From Polaromonas sp. (GTDB taxonomy: Bacteria; Pseudomonadota; Gammaproteobacteria; Burkholderiales; Burkholderiaceae_C), in assembly GCA_021737975.1 (NCBI GenBank), contig JAIPCZ010000008.1:1-64000 (forward strand): 64,000 nucleotides of DNA, given 5' to 3'. Positions 47,832 to 57,287 of the stretch are shown here, in pieces (the first letter of the stretch is position 1; every line of letters starts with the position of its first letter). The notes under the pieces were generated by a model. The model was given only the letters and a program-made list of their open reading frames with translations. It ran no database searches and was not told where the DNA came from. The position numbers were made by a program, and so were the translations under genes.

Positions 47832-49163
47832 ATGCCCATCCACTACACCTCACGCGTCCTGACCCTTGCCCTCATGGCGGCTTTTGCCGCAGCCCATGCC
47901 GGCACGGTGTCTGTCGTGACATCGTTTCCAAAAGAGCTGACCCAGGCCTACAAGAAAGCTTTTGAGAGCCGCAATCCTGACATCAAAATCGAAATCCTCA
48001 ACAAGAACACCACCGCCAGCATTGCCTACATCAAGGAATTGCCCGCCGGGCAGCGCCCTGATGTGATGTGGGCCTCGGCCCCGGATGCCTTCGAGGTGCT
48101 GGCGCGCGACAAATTGCTGCAGCCGGCCCCCGAGGTCAAGAACCCGCAGGCCCCCGCCAAAATCGGCAACTACCCCTTGAATGACCCCGAGAATCAGTAT
48201 TACGGCCAGGCCCTCGCGGGTTACGGGCTGATGTGGAACACCCGCTACATGAAGGCCAACAATATTCCCGCGCCCAAGGAATGGTCGGACCTGGTGAGGC
48301 CCGAATATTTCAACCACGTCGCCATGTCGTCGCCGTCGCGCTCGGGCACCACCCATCTGACGGTGGAGACCATTTTGCAGGGTGAGGGCTGGGAAAAGGG
48401 CTGGGCTCAGATGCTGCAGATAGCCGGCAATTGCGCGGCCGTGACCGACCGCAGTTTTGCCGTGCCCGACGGTGTCAACAACGGTCAATACGGTGTGGGC
48501 CTGGTGATCGACTTCTTTGGCTTGGCGGGCAAGGCCTCGGGCTACCCGGTGGAGTTCCATTACCCCAACGTGACCGCCGTTGTGCCAGCCAATATTGCGC
48601 TGGTGGCAGGTGCCAAAAATGTGGACGAAGCCAAAAAATTCATCAGCTTTACCTTGTCTCGGGAAGGCCAGGAACTGTTGTTCGACCCCGCCATCAGCCG
48701 CCTGCCCATTTTGCCCAATGCCTCGTTTGGCGCCAAGGTCCCTGCCGGCTACCCCGACGCGATCGAACTGGCCAAGCGGGCCAAGGTGCAATTCGACTCC
48801 AAACTCTCGAGCGACCGCTACCAGGTGGTGGTGAGCATGTTTGACCAGATGGTGACCTTCCGGCTCAAGGACCTGCAGGCTGCCACCAAGGCGATCCACG
48901 ACGCCGAACGCAAGCTCAAAGCCAAGCCCAATGCCCAGGCCGCCCAGTTGCTGAAACAGGCGCACAGCTTTGCCTATTCACCCATGGTGTCCGCAGACAT
49001 GATCAAGGACAAGGAGTTTTTGGCCCTGTTCCTGAAGAACAAGAAGGACGTGGCCGTGGCCAAGCAACTGACCGGGCTGGAAGACCTTTGGAGCTCCAAG
49101 TCCAAGGCCAACTACGAAAAGGCCCGTGCGCTGGCTGAGCAGGCCGCCGCGCTGATCAAGTAA
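47832..49163 (+). CDS. ABC transporter substrate-binding protein (iron/phosphonate type)
   Basis: 443 residues. A signal peptide ends near AHAGT (about residue 24). Family features include VVTSFPKELT, RPDVMWASAPDAFE, and the GLVIDFFGLA region, like the FbpA/PhnS group that binds ferric ion or small phosphonates. It is the first gene of a permease-ATPase-regulator operon. AGGAG is placed five bases before ATG. Confidence 0.85.
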   Translation: MPIHYTSRVLTLALMAAFAAAHAGTVSVVTSFPKELTQAYKKAFESRNPDIKIEILNKNTTASIAYIKELPAGQRPDVMWASAPDAFEVLARDKLLQPAPEVKNPQAPAKIGNYPLNDPENQYYGQALAGYGLMWNTRYMKANNIPAPKEWSDLVRPEYFNHVAMSSPSRSGTTHLTVETILQGEGWEKGWAQMLQIAGNCAAVTDRSFAVPDGVNNGQYGVGLVIDFFGLAGKASGYPVEFHYPNVTAVVPANIALVAGAKNVDEAKKFISFTLSREGQELLFDPAISRLPILPNASFGAKVPAGYPDAIELAKRAKVQFDSKLSSDRYQVVVSMFDQMVTFRLKDLQAATKAIHDAERKLKAKPNAQAAQLLKQAHSFAYSPMVSADMIKDKEFLALFLKNKKDVAVAKQLTGLEDLWSSKSKANYEKARALAEQAAALIK

Positions 49164-49234
49164 GCCCCGCGTCGGCGGGCAGTGCGGCGAGTCGTCGCGC
49201 AGCCCGCCCGCGATCCTCCAACTGAAGGTGATCC

Positions 49235-50974
49235 ATGTCTGCTGTCCTGACAGAACCAGTCGCGCCCCTTGGCATCCGCACAAAGGGCGCGCATGCCAGC
49301 GCCTCCTGGGGCCCCTGGCTGCTGGCGGGGGTGGTGCTGTTGTTCCTGGGTGTCTTCCTGTTGTGGCCCGTCGGGCTGGTGATTTACACCGCCTTCGTGA
49401 CCGAAACCGGAGCCTTGACGCTGGGGCACTTCAGCAATTTTTTTGGCCAGTCGTTGCTGCGGGAGTCGTTTTTCAACAGCTTGAGCGTGGCGCTGGCCTC
49501 GGTATTTTTTGCCTCGCTCATCGCGATTCCGTTGGCTTATCTGACGGTGCGTTTTGAGTTCAGGGGGGCCTTGCTGATCCAGACCCTGGGTGTGTTGCCG
49601 CTGATCATGCCGCCCTTTGTCGGTGCCGTGGCCTTGCAACTGATCTTCGGCCGCAGCGGCTCCGTCAACCTGCTGCTCAACGAATATTTCGGTTTCAGCA
49701 TTCCGATCATGGACGGGCTGGTGGGCGTGACCTTTGTCGAGAGTATTCACTACTTTCCGTTCATTCTGCTGAATCTGGTGGCGGCCATGCGTAATATCGA
49801 CGGCGCCATGGAGGAGTCGGCCTTGAATTTGGGCGCCAAAGGCTGGCGCCTGTTCTGGCGCATCATCTTTCCGCTGTCACTGCCGGGTTATCTGGCAGGC
49901 GCGGCCCTGGTGTTTGTCAAGGTGTTCGACGACCTGGGCACGCCGCTGGTGATGGGCGTGACCAACATGCTGGCACCACAAGCCTATTTGCGAATCACGT
50001 CGGTGGGCATCGAAGACCCCTTGGGCTATGTGATCAGCGTCATCATGATCACCTTGTCGATCCTGGCGCTCTGGATGGCCGCGCGCGTGATGAAGGGCAA
50101 GGACTACTCCACACTGCAAAAAGGCGGCAACTCCTTGCAACGGCGCCAGTTGCGCGGCTGGGAGTCGGTGCTGGCCTATGGCTGGGTGCTGTTCGTCCTG
50201 CTGGTCACCCTGGCGCCGCACATCGGCATTTTGCTGATGTCGTTCTCCAAGGTGTGGAGTTATTCGGTGCTGCCGGACAGTTACACCCTGGCCCACTATG
50301 GCACGGTGTTCACCGACTCGAAGTTAATGATTTACAACACCCTGAAATATTGCCTGATGGCAGCCGGGCTGGACATTGTGCTTGGTACCGCCATCGCCTA
50401 CCTGATTTACCGGACGCAATTGCCTGCGCGGCAATGGCTGGACTACCTGGCCTCGATTGCGCTGGCCATCCCGGGGCTGGTGCTGGCCATTGGCTACCTG
50501 CGCCTGTTCAAGGGGGTCAATGTGCCGTTTACCGACACCCCGATGGTGGCGACCTGGTTCCTGATCATGATCGCCTACGCCGTGCGACGCCTGCCCTATG
50601 CCCTGCGCTCCTGTATGGCGGCGCTGCAACAGGTGCATATTTCGCTCGAGGAGGCCGCCAACAGCCTCGGCGCTGGCAAGCTCAGCACGGCCCGGCGCAT
50701 CATGGTTCCGCTGATGCTGGGCGGCATTCTGGCGGGTTTTGTCACCAGTTTCATTACCGCGGCGGTGGAGCTTTCGGCCACCATTTTGCTGACCTCGTCA
50801 CAAAGCCAGGCGCCCATGAGCTACGGCATTTACCTCTACATGCAAAGCATTGCCGGGCGCGGACCGGGCGCGGCTCTGGGCGTGATTGCCGTGGTGGTGG
50901 TTGCGCTGGGCACGTATTTGTCGCACCGGGTGATCGAAAAATCGCGCGAGCCGGTGCGTGTCAGCAACGACTAG
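49235..50974 (+). CDS. ABC transporter permease, fused double unit (FbpB type)
   Basis: 579 residues with about 12 helices in two similar halves, each carrying an EAA loop (EESALNLGAKGW and EEAANSLGAGKLS). One protein thus supplies both transmembrane units, as in FbpB or PhnU/V-like fusions. It is ten bases upstream of the ATPase gene. Confidence 0.9.
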   Translation: MSAVLTEPVAPLGIRTKGAHASASWGPWLLAGVVLLFLGVFLLWPVGLVIYTAFVTETGALTLGHFSNFFGQSLLRESFFNSLSVALASVFFASLIAIPLAYLTVRFEFRGALLIQTLGVLPLIMPPFVGAVALQLIFGRSGSVNLLLNEYFGFSIPIMDGLVGVTFVESIHYFPFILLNLVAAMRNIDGAMEESALNLGAKGWRLFWRIIFPLSLPGYLAGAALVFVKVFDDLGTPLVMGVTNMLAPQAYLRITSVGIEDPLGYVISVIMITLSILALWMAARVMKGKDYSTLQKGGNSLQRRQLRGWESVLAYGWVLFVLLVTLAPHIGILLMSFSKVWSYSVLPDSYTLAHYGTVFTDSKLMIYNTLKYCLMAAGLDIVLGTAIAYLIYRTQLPARQWLDYLASIALAIPGLVLAIGYLRLFKGVNVPFTDTPMVATWFLIMIAYAVRRLPYALRSCMAALQQVHISLEEAANSLGAGKLSTARRIMVPLMLGGILAGFVTSFITAAVELSATILLTSSQSQAPMSYGIYLYMQSIAGRGPGAALGVIAVVVVALGTYLSHRVIEKSREPVRVSND

Positions 50975-50983
50975 GATAAAACA

Positions 50984-52075
50984 ATGCATCTGAACAAAGT
51001 TTCATTAGAGGCGCGCCATATCAGTCTGAGTTATGGCAGCACCGAAGTGCTCAAGGATGTCAACCTGCACATCGAGCCGGGCGAGTTTTTTGCCCTGCTG
51101 GGGCCATCCGGCTCGGGAAAATCGACGCTGCTGCGCCTGATTGCCGGGTTCAACCAGCACCAGCGCGGCGAGTTGCTGATTGACGGCAAGGACATCACCG
51201 GCACCCCGCCGCACCTGCGCAACGTGGGCATGGTGTTTCAGAATTACGCGCTGTGGCCGCACATGACGGTGTGGGACAACGTGGCCTTTGGCCTGGTCGA
51301 GCGCAAGGAGCCCAAGGAATCGCTCAAACGCAAGGTGGGCGCGGCGCTGGAACTGGTGGGGCTGATGCAATACGCGCAGCGCCGGCCCAGCCAGCTCTCG
51401 GGCGGGCAACAGCAGCGGGTGGCGCTGGCGCGCACGGTGGTGATCGAGCCCAAGCTGCTGCTGCTCGACGAACCCCTCTCAAACCTCGATAAAAACTTGC
51501 GCGTGCAGATGCGTGAAGAACTCAAGAACCTGCAGCGCACGCTGGGTTTGACCACCATTTTTGTGACCCACGACCAAGAAGAAGCCATGACCACCGCCGA
51601 CCGCATGGCGGTGCTTGACAAGGGCGTGCTGCAGCAAATTGGCACCGCCACGGCTTTGTTCGATTACCCTGCCAATCGCTTTGTCGCGGGCTTTGTCGGC
51701 ACCGCCAACCTGGTGGACGGGACAGTCACGCAGGTCAATGGCGAGACCCTGACCTTCCAGGCCGATGGCGTGGGCACGCTGGTGATGGCGCGCAGCCCGG
51801 ACACACCCGGCCTGGGCAAAGCCACCCTGGCGTTTCGGCCGCACACGGTCAGCATCAGCGTGCGCGACGAACATGTGGATGCGTCCAGGATCTGGCTCGA
51901 GGGCAAGGTGGAGAGCTCCGAATTTTTGGGTGAATCGTCGCGCTACCGGGTGCGTGTGGGCGAGGCGGTGATTGTGGCCAATCAGTCCCATTACTGCGGC
52001 TTGTCGCTCTTTCCCCCCGGCGCCGAGGTGCGCCTGGGCATCGAGCACTCGCAAGCGCGCCTGCTGGCGGCCTGA
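50984..52075 (+). CDS. ABC transporter ATP-binding protein
   Basis: 363 residues. Walker A GPSGSGKST (40-48), signature LSGGQQQRVALAR, Walker B LLLLDEP and a C-terminal TOBE domain after about residue 240 mark a MalK/FbpC/PotA-type importer ATPase. It completes the system formed by the two preceding genes. Confidence 0.92.
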   Translation: MHLNKVSLEARHISLSYGSTEVLKDVNLHIEPGEFFALLGPSGSGKSTLLRLIAGFNQHQRGELLIDGKDITGTPPHLRNVGMVFQNYALWPHMTVWDNVAFGLVERKEPKESLKRKVGAALELVGLMQYAQRRPSQLSGGQQQRVALARTVVIEPKLLLLDEPLSNLDKNLRVQMREELKNLQRTLGLTTIFVTHDQEEAMTTADRMAVLDKGVLQQIGTATALFDYPANRFVAGFVGTANLVDGTVTQVNGETLTFQADGVGTLVMARSPDTPGLGKATLAFRPHTVSISVRDEHVDASRIWLEGKVESSEFLGESSRYRVRVGEAVIVANQSHYCGLSLFPPGAEVRLGIEHSQARLLAA

Positions 52076-52101
52076 ACCCGCCCTGACCGACGCTCTGCAC
52101 A

Positions 52102-52989
52102 GTGGAAATCTACCAGCTGCGCGCCTATGTCACGGTGGCCAAAATTGGCCACTTGACGCGTGCCGCGGAGGTGCTTCACCTGACACAACCCGCCGTCACC
52201 GGTCAGATCAAGGCGCTGGAGGAAGAGCTAGGCATTGCCCTGTTTGATCGTCGCCCAGGTCGCATCACGCTGACCCGCGCTGGTGAGCGCCTGTTGCCCG
52301 AGGCCGAGAAGGTGCTCACCGCCGCCGGTGCCTTGCAAGGGCATGCGCGCGAGCTGCAGGGCGAGGTGTCTGGCACCCTGGTGATAGGCACCGTGGGCGA
52401 TCCGGATTCGCTGCGGCTGGGCTCCTTGCTGGGTGCGTTGGTGGCTGCGTTGCCGCTGCTTGAAATCAAGACCCGCATGGGTGTGGCCGAAGACCTGCGC
52501 GAGGCGGTGGCCACCTCGGCCCTGCAGGCCTCGTTTTACATTGGACCCAACATTCCGCGCGATGTGCTGGGGCTGGCGCTGCAAACCATCCAGTTCCGGG
52601 TGGCGGCCCCATTTTCCTTCAGTCAACGCGTGCTGCATGCGGGTTGGCGCGAGATTGCCGAGATGCCGTGGATTGGCGCGCCCGACAAAAGCCATGCCCA
52701 AACCCTGCTGCGCGACCTGTTTTCGCGCCAGGGCTTGCTGCCCAATCGGGTGCTTGAGTCCGATGACGCCTCCGCACCCTTGAGCCTGGTGCGCGCCGGT
52801 CTGGGTTTGGCGTTGTTGCGTGAAGACGTTGCGGTCAAGGCCGCAGAGCGCAACGAGATCATCGTCTGGCCACACACCCGGGTCACCGCGCTGCTGAGCT
52901 TCATTTATCCCAAAACCGCCGAGCACGACCCGGCCATCATCGCCGCACTGTCGGTCTTGCGCGGCATTTGGGGACTGGCTGCGCGATGA
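52102..52989 (+). CDS. LysR-family transcriptional regulator
   Basis: 295 residues from GTG. A winged helix-turn-helix lies in residues 1-60 (AAEVLHLTQPAVTGQIKALE in part), and a substrate-binding domain follows. It starts 26 bases after the ABC operon, on the same strand, so it may regulate the transporter in an autogenous way. Its stop overlaps the methyltransferase start (ATGA). Confidence 0.9.
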   Translation: MEIYQLRAYVTVAKIGHLTRAAEVLHLTQPAVTGQIKALEEELGIALFDRRPGRITLTRAGERLLPEAEKVLTAAGALQGHARELQGEVSGTLVIGTVGDPDSLRLGSLLGALVAALPLLEIKTRMGVAEDLREAVATSALQASFYIGPNIPRDVLGLALQTIQFRVAAPFSFSQRVLHAGWREIAEMPWIGAPDKSHAQTLLRDLFSRQGLLPNRVLESDDASAPLSLVRAGLGLALLREDVAVKAAERNEIIVWPHTRVTALLSFIYPKTAEHDPAIIAALSVLRGIWGLAAR

Positions 52990-53639
52990 CTGCTGCGGGT
53001 CACAGCATGAGGGCGTATTACGCCAGGCGCGCACCTTACTACGACGCAGTTTATGAACGGCCCGAGCGACAGGCCGACCTTGCCTGGATGCGGCAACGCC
53101 TGGAACACCAGATGGCAGATCAGCGCGTTCTGGAAGTGGCTTGCGGGACAGGCTACTGGACGCAGTTTGCGGCCCCGGTATCTGCTTCGATGGTTGCCAC
53201 GGACGCGACACCCGAACCCCTGGCTTTGGCCCGCCTGCGGCCCAATTGCAGCAGGGCTGAGTTTGTTCTGGCGGATGCCTATTTCTTACCTCCTAATCTG
53301 GGCAGATTCACGGCCGCGTTCGCCGGCCTGTGGCTTTCGCATGTGCCCATTGGTCGCCGCCCGGCGTTCTTGACTAGCGTGGTCGCGCTGCTGGAACCGG
53401 GCGCGCGTGTGGTGCTCTTCGATAATTCAACTGTCCAGTGCCGCGATTTTCCGGTGGTTGAAAGCGACGCCGAAGGCAACACGTTTCAGCAGCGCGTGCT
53501 GCGTGACGGGTCGTCGCATCGAGTGCTCAAAAATTTTCCTGATGAGGCCGCGCTCATGGCGATGATTGATGGCGTCGGCGTCAGACCACGCTATCAAATG
53601 CTCGAAAACTTCTGGTGGTTTGAGTACACGGTGACTTAG
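52986..53639 (+). CDS. Class I SAM-dependent methyltransferase
   Basis: 217 residues. Motif I LEVACGTGYWTQ and post-motif VATDATPEPL define the Rossmann-like fold. The substrate is not evident. Translation is coupled to the LysR gene, which may be only a packing effect. Confidence 0.85.
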   Translation: MTAAGHSMRAYYARRAPYYDAVYERPERQADLAWMRQRLEHQMADQRVLEVACGTGYWTQFAAPVSASMVATDATPEPLALARLRPNCSRAEFVLADAYFLPPNLGRFTAAFAGLWLSHVPIGRRPAFLTSVVALLEPGARVVLFDNSTVQCRDFPVVESDAEGNTFQQRVLRDGSSHRVLKNFPDEAALMAMIDGVGVRPRYQMLENFWWFEYTVT

Positions 53640-53709
53640 CCCAAAACAGGGTCGCCCGACCCCGTAAACTCCAATGATCGGCTGCGAGGCCCATTTATTG
53701 AGATCGCGT

Positions 53710-54774
53710 ATGAAAACCATTCAACTGGGTCAAAGCGACCTGTACGTCACACCCATCTGCCTGGGCACCATGACCTTTGGTGAACAGGTCGATGAAGCCA
53801 CGGCCTTCGACATCCTGGACCGCTCGCTGGAGCGCGGGGTCAACTTCATCGACACGGCCGAAATGTATGCCGTGCCGCCGCGTGCCGAAACCTTTAATGC
53901 CACCGAAAAAATCATCGGCAACTGGCTCAGCCAGCGCCCGGGCGCACGGCAAAAGCTGGTGCTGGCGAGCAAGGTGGCGGGCCCGTCGCGCAACATGCCG
54001 TGGATTCGTGGCGGTAGTCCGGATTTGACTGGCAAGGACATTCTGGCTGCCTGTGATGGCAGTCTGAAGCGCCTGCAAACCGATGTGATCGACCTGTACC
54101 AGATTCACTGGCCGGTGCGCTCGGTGCCGGCTTTTGGCGGCATCTACTACCAGCCTGCCAGTGGCAGCGAGGGCACCTCCATTCATGCCCAGCTGGAAGT
54201 GCTGCAGCAACTGGTGCAGGCCGGCAAGGTGCGTGCCATCGGCCTGTCCAACGAAACCCCGTACGGCGTGCACGAGTTTGTCCGCCTGGCCGAGCAACAC
54301 GGCTTGCCCCGAGTGGCGACGGTGCAAAACGGCTACAGCCTGCTTAACCGCAGCGTGGAAAACGCCCTCGACGAAACCCTGCATCGCCTGGAGGTGTCCC
54401 TGCTGGCCTATTCGCCGCTGTCCTTCGGCTTGCTCACGGGCAAATACGACGAGACCGGTCTGACCGGGCCGGGAACATCGCCTGAAGCCCGGCTGACCAA
54501 ATTTGAGTCGAGCCGCAAGCAACGCTGGGGCCGTCCTGATGCACTCGCTGCCGCCAGGCGCTACAGCGCGCTGGCGCGCGAGCACGGCCTGACCCCGGTG
54601 CAAATGGCGCTGGCCTTTTCTTACACCAAGTGGCAGGTGGCGAGCACCATCATTGGTGTGACTTCGGTGGCACAGCTCGATGAGTGCCTGGAGGCCTGGG
54701 GCACTACCTTGAGCCCCGAGTTGCTCAAAGCCATCGACGCGCTGCGCTGGGAAATACGCGATCCGGCGCAATAA
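53710..54774 (+). CDS. Aldo/keto reductase (Tas-like)
   Basis: 354 residues. The TIM-barrel family motifs GTMTFGEQ, FIDTAEMY (catalytic Asp and Tyr), catalytic Lys in LASKV and QIHWP are seen. The insertion with MYAVPP and NGYSLLNR resembles E. coli Tas. It reduces aldehydes or ketones with NADPH. The start at 53710 puts the family N-terminus MKTIQLGQSD in place. Confidence 0.9.
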   Translation: MKTIQLGQSDLYVTPICLGTMTFGEQVDEATAFDILDRSLERGVNFIDTAEMYAVPPRAETFNATEKIIGNWLSQRPGARQKLVLASKVAGPSRNMPWIRGGSPDLTGKDILAACDGSLKRLQTDVIDLYQIHWPVRSVPAFGGIYYQPASGSEGTSIHAQLEVLQQLVQAGKVRAIGLSNETPYGVHEFVRLAEQHGLPRVATVQNGYSLLNRSVENALDETLHRLEVSLLAYSPLSFGLLTGKYDETGLTGPGTSPEARLTKFESSRKQRWGRPDALAAARRYSALAREHGLTPVQMALAFSYTKWQVASTIIGVTSVAQLDECLEAWGTTLSPELLKAIDALRWEIRDPAQ

Positions 54775-54801
54775 TTGATTGGAATTTGACCCCGATTCAT
54801 C

Positions 54802-55296
54802 ATGGCCAAACACGTCAGCATGACCCCGGCCACGCAGTTCCTGAAGGACAGCAAGGTCGACTTTAGCGAGCACACTTATGCCTACCTTGAACATGGCGGC
54901 GCACTGCATAGCGCCTCCGAACTGGGCTGGGACCCTTACGCGGTGGTCAAAACCCTCATCATGCAAGACCAGGATGCCAAGCCGCTGGTGGTGCTGATGC
55001 ATGGCAACCGCAAGGTGTCAACAAAAAATTTGGCGCGCCAGATCGGGGCCAAGTCGGTGGCGCCCTGTGCGCCCGAGGTGGCGAACCGGCACAGCGGTTA
55101 CCTGGTGGGCGGCACGTCGCCTTTTTGCACCCGGCGCACCATGCCGGTGTACATCGAGTCGACCATTTTGGAACTGCCCAAAATTTTGATCAACGGCGGC
55201 CAGCGCGGTTATCTGCTGGGCATTGACCCGACGCTTTGTTTAACGCTGTTGGGCGCCAGGCCGGTTGAGTGCGCACTGGCCGAGGTGCTGGGCTGA
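54802..55296 (+). CDS. ybaK: Cys-tRNA(Pro) deacylase, YbaK/EbsC type
   Basis: 164 residues. Conserved MHGNRKVSTKNLAR with the key lysine and GGTSPFC(T) match YbaK, which hydrolyses mis-charged Cys-tRNA(Pro). It follows the aldo/keto reductase gene by 27 bases. Confidence 0.92.
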   Translation: MAKHVSMTPATQFLKDSKVDFSEHTYAYLEHGGALHSASELGWDPYAVVKTLIMQDQDAKPLVVLMHGNRKVSTKNLARQIGAKSVAPCAPEVANRHSGYLVGGTSPFCTRRTMPVYIESTILELPKILINGGQRGYLLGIDPTLCLTLLGARPVECALAEVLG

Positions 55297-55347
55297 CACT
55301 GGCAAAATAGCGTCCTTCGCCCATCCCTTGGGTCACCGGGAGTTGAT

Positions 55348-56088
55348 TTGGAATCCATACGGAATTTTTTACCGCTGCTGGCGGTGCTGGCCAGCTACCT
55401 GATCGGGTCGCTGTCGTTTGCCGTCATTGTGAGCCGGGTTATGGGCCTGAGTGACCCGCGCACCTTCGGCAGCAAGAACCCCGGCGCCACCAATGTGCTG
55501 CGCTCCGGCAGCAAGGCTGCGGCCATCCTGACACTGTTGCTTGATGCGGCCAAGGGCTGGTTGCCCGTGGCGCTGGTCAAGTGGTACGGCCCGGCCTATG
55601 GCCTGGGCGATGGCACCCTGGCGCTGGTCGGGCTGGCGGCGTTTTTGGGTCACGTGTTCCCGGTGTTTTTCAGATTTGCCGGCGGCAAGGGGGTGGCCAC
55701 GGCGCTGGGCGTTTTGCTGGGATTCAGCGGCTGGCTGGGCTTGGCCACCGGCTTGATCTGGCTGGTGACCGCAGCGGTTTTTCGCTACTCTTCGCTGTCT
55801 TCCATCACGGCAGCGCTGCTGGTGCCTGTGGTGTATGTGCTGGGTGACGGCGGGCTGTGGCTCATGAGCAAAAGCGTGGCCTTGTGCGTGGCCGTCATGT
55901 CGCTGTTCTTGCTCTACCGCCATGCCGAGAACATCAACCGGCTGATCAAAGGGACGGAATCAAAGCTGGGCAAAAAAGCTGGCGCCGCGCCGGTCGTGCA
56001 AGCCCATGCCCATGGCCACGCCAAGCATGGCCACCGGCATCCGCCGCATGGGGATCAAAAACCCAATTCAAAAGGCGACCCTTCATGA
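55348..56088 (+). CDS. plsY: Glycerol-3-phosphate acyltransferase PlsY, with histidine-rich tail
   Basis: 246 residues from TTG with GGGAG upstream. Five membrane helices and the motifs SGSKNPGATNVLR-like (GSKNPGATNVLR), FAGGKGVAT and a third helix loop are typical; the enzyme uses acyl-phosphate to acylate glycerol 3-phosphate. About 40 extra C-terminal residues are rich in His (QAHAHGHAKHGHRHPPHG), absent from the usual 200-residue enzyme. The stop overlaps the next start. Confidence 0.92.
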   Translation: MESIRNFLPLLAVLASYLIGSLSFAVIVSRVMGLSDPRTFGSKNPGATNVLRSGSKAAAILTLLLDAAKGWLPVALVKWYGPAYGLGDGTLALVGLAAFLGHVFPVFFRFAGGKGVATALGVLLGFSGWLGLATGLIWLVTAAVFRYSSLSSITAALLVPVVYVLGDGGLWLMSKSVALCVAVMSLFLLYRHAENINRLIKGTESKLGKKAGAAPVVQAHAHGHAKHGHRHPPHGDQKPNSKGDPS

Positions 56089-56789
56089 AGCTCTGCATTC
56101 TCGACAACGATTTGCTTGACCCGGCGGTCGAGGCGACATATGTCGGCTACGGTGCCATGTTCGAGCGCTTGCTGCGCCAGGCGGGCGCCGAGGGAACGTT
56201 CGACATTTTCAACACCGTCAAAGGCGAGTATCCGGCCTCATTCGATGCCTATGACGCGGTGCTCCTCACGGGCAGCAAGGCGGATGCTTTTTCACAGGAG
56301 CCCTGGGTGCTGACGCTCAAGGACAAGGTGCAGGCGCTGCTAAAAGCCAAGAAGAAGCTGGTCGGCGTGTGTTTTGGGCACCAGCTGATTGCCTTGTGCC
56401 TGGGAGCCAAAGTTGGCCGTGCCCCGCAAGGCTGGGGCGCGGGGCGCATGAGCTACAGATGGCTGGCACCAGAGCTTGCGCAGGCGCAGGGCCGCGAAGA
56501 AGTCTCGCTGCTGGCGAGTCATCAGGACCAGGTGTTTGAACTGCCTAGTGGCACCAGGCTGCTTGCCACCAGCGACTTCTGCCCGGTGGCGGCATTCGGC
56601 ATTGACGGGCAGCTGTTTTGTGTGCAGGCCCATCCGGAGTTCGTCGAAGATTACAGCGCCTTCTTGCTCAACAAGCGGCGCGCCATATTCGGCGAGGAAA
56701 GGTACCAGGCCTTCACCCAGAGTCTGGCCAAAGGCCATGACGGCCTGGCCGTGGCGCGCATGATCGTGGCGTTCATCAACGGCCGATAG
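56085..56789 (+). CDS. Class I glutamine-amidotransferase-like protein
   Basis: 234 residues. Nucleophile cysteine in GVCFGHQLIA and histidine-glutamate pair in QAHPEF form the usual triad. Similar stand-alone proteins are called GMP-synthase-like or gamma-glutamyl hydrolases; the partner is unknown. Coupled to plsY by ATGA. Confidence 0.87.
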   Translation: MKLCILDNDLLDPAVEATYVGYGAMFERLLRQAGAEGTFDIFNTVKGEYPASFDAYDAVLLTGSKADAFSQEPWVLTLKDKVQALLKAKKKLVGVCFGHQLIALCLGAKVGRAPQGWGAGRMSYRWLAPELAQAQGREEVSLLASHQDQVFELPSGTRLLATSDFCPVAAFGIDGQLFCVQAHPEFVEDYSAFLLNKRRAIFGEERYQAFTQSLAKGHDGLAVARMIVAFINGR

Positions 56790-56802
56790 TCGCCCCAAGA
56801 CG

Positions 56803-57285
56803 TCACGCAGGACGCAGCACACAGGCCAGTTCTTCCGCGTCCAGTGGCCTTGCCATGCCAAAACCTGCCACCTGTCGTGCTGCTGTGGGATGGAGGGCCA
56901 CAAAGCTGAAATCACCGAGTTGCGTCATGGGCTCGGCTTCCGGGAAGCGCGCCAGATAGGCTTGGCGCGCGGCAAGCCAGCTCGGGCTCCCGGGCTGCAG
57001 GCGCGCGGCTGTGCCGTCTATCGAAACACGCGGCAGGGCGTGCACCGGTTCACCGGCGACTTCGGGCTGCATCACCATCACCGATACCGCCGGGACGCTG
57101 AGCAAGTTGCGCGTGTGTGGCGCCAGCAGACTGACGTGAATGACAAGACAGGCAGCGCTGGGCTCGATGGCAAACGGCACCATCGACACATGGGGGCCGC
57201 CCTGGGCGCTGAGCGTGCCCAGGCTGGCGATGCGCTGGGCGCTGAGCAACTCCCTGAGGGCGCGGTCCAGGCGGGGTTCATGCAT
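56803..57285 (-). CDS. Pyridoxamine-5'-phosphate-oxidase-like flavin protein (HugZ-type)
   Basis: 160 residues. A split-barrel flavin-binding pattern (ASLGTLSAQGGPHVSMVPFA, with NLLSVPAVSVMV) is visible. HugZ-like proteins of this kind bind flavin or haem. It starts two bases from the stop of the HD protein gene on the same strand. Confidence 0.85.
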   Translation of the reverse strand: MHEPRLDRALRELLSAQRIASLGTLSAQGGPHVSMVPFAIEPSAACLVIHVSLLAPHTRNLLSVPAVSVMVMQPEVAGEPVHALPRVSIDGTAARLQPGSPSWLAARQAYLARFPEAEPMTQLGDFSFVALHPTAARQVAGFGMARPLDAEELACVLRPA

Positions 57286-57287
57286 GT

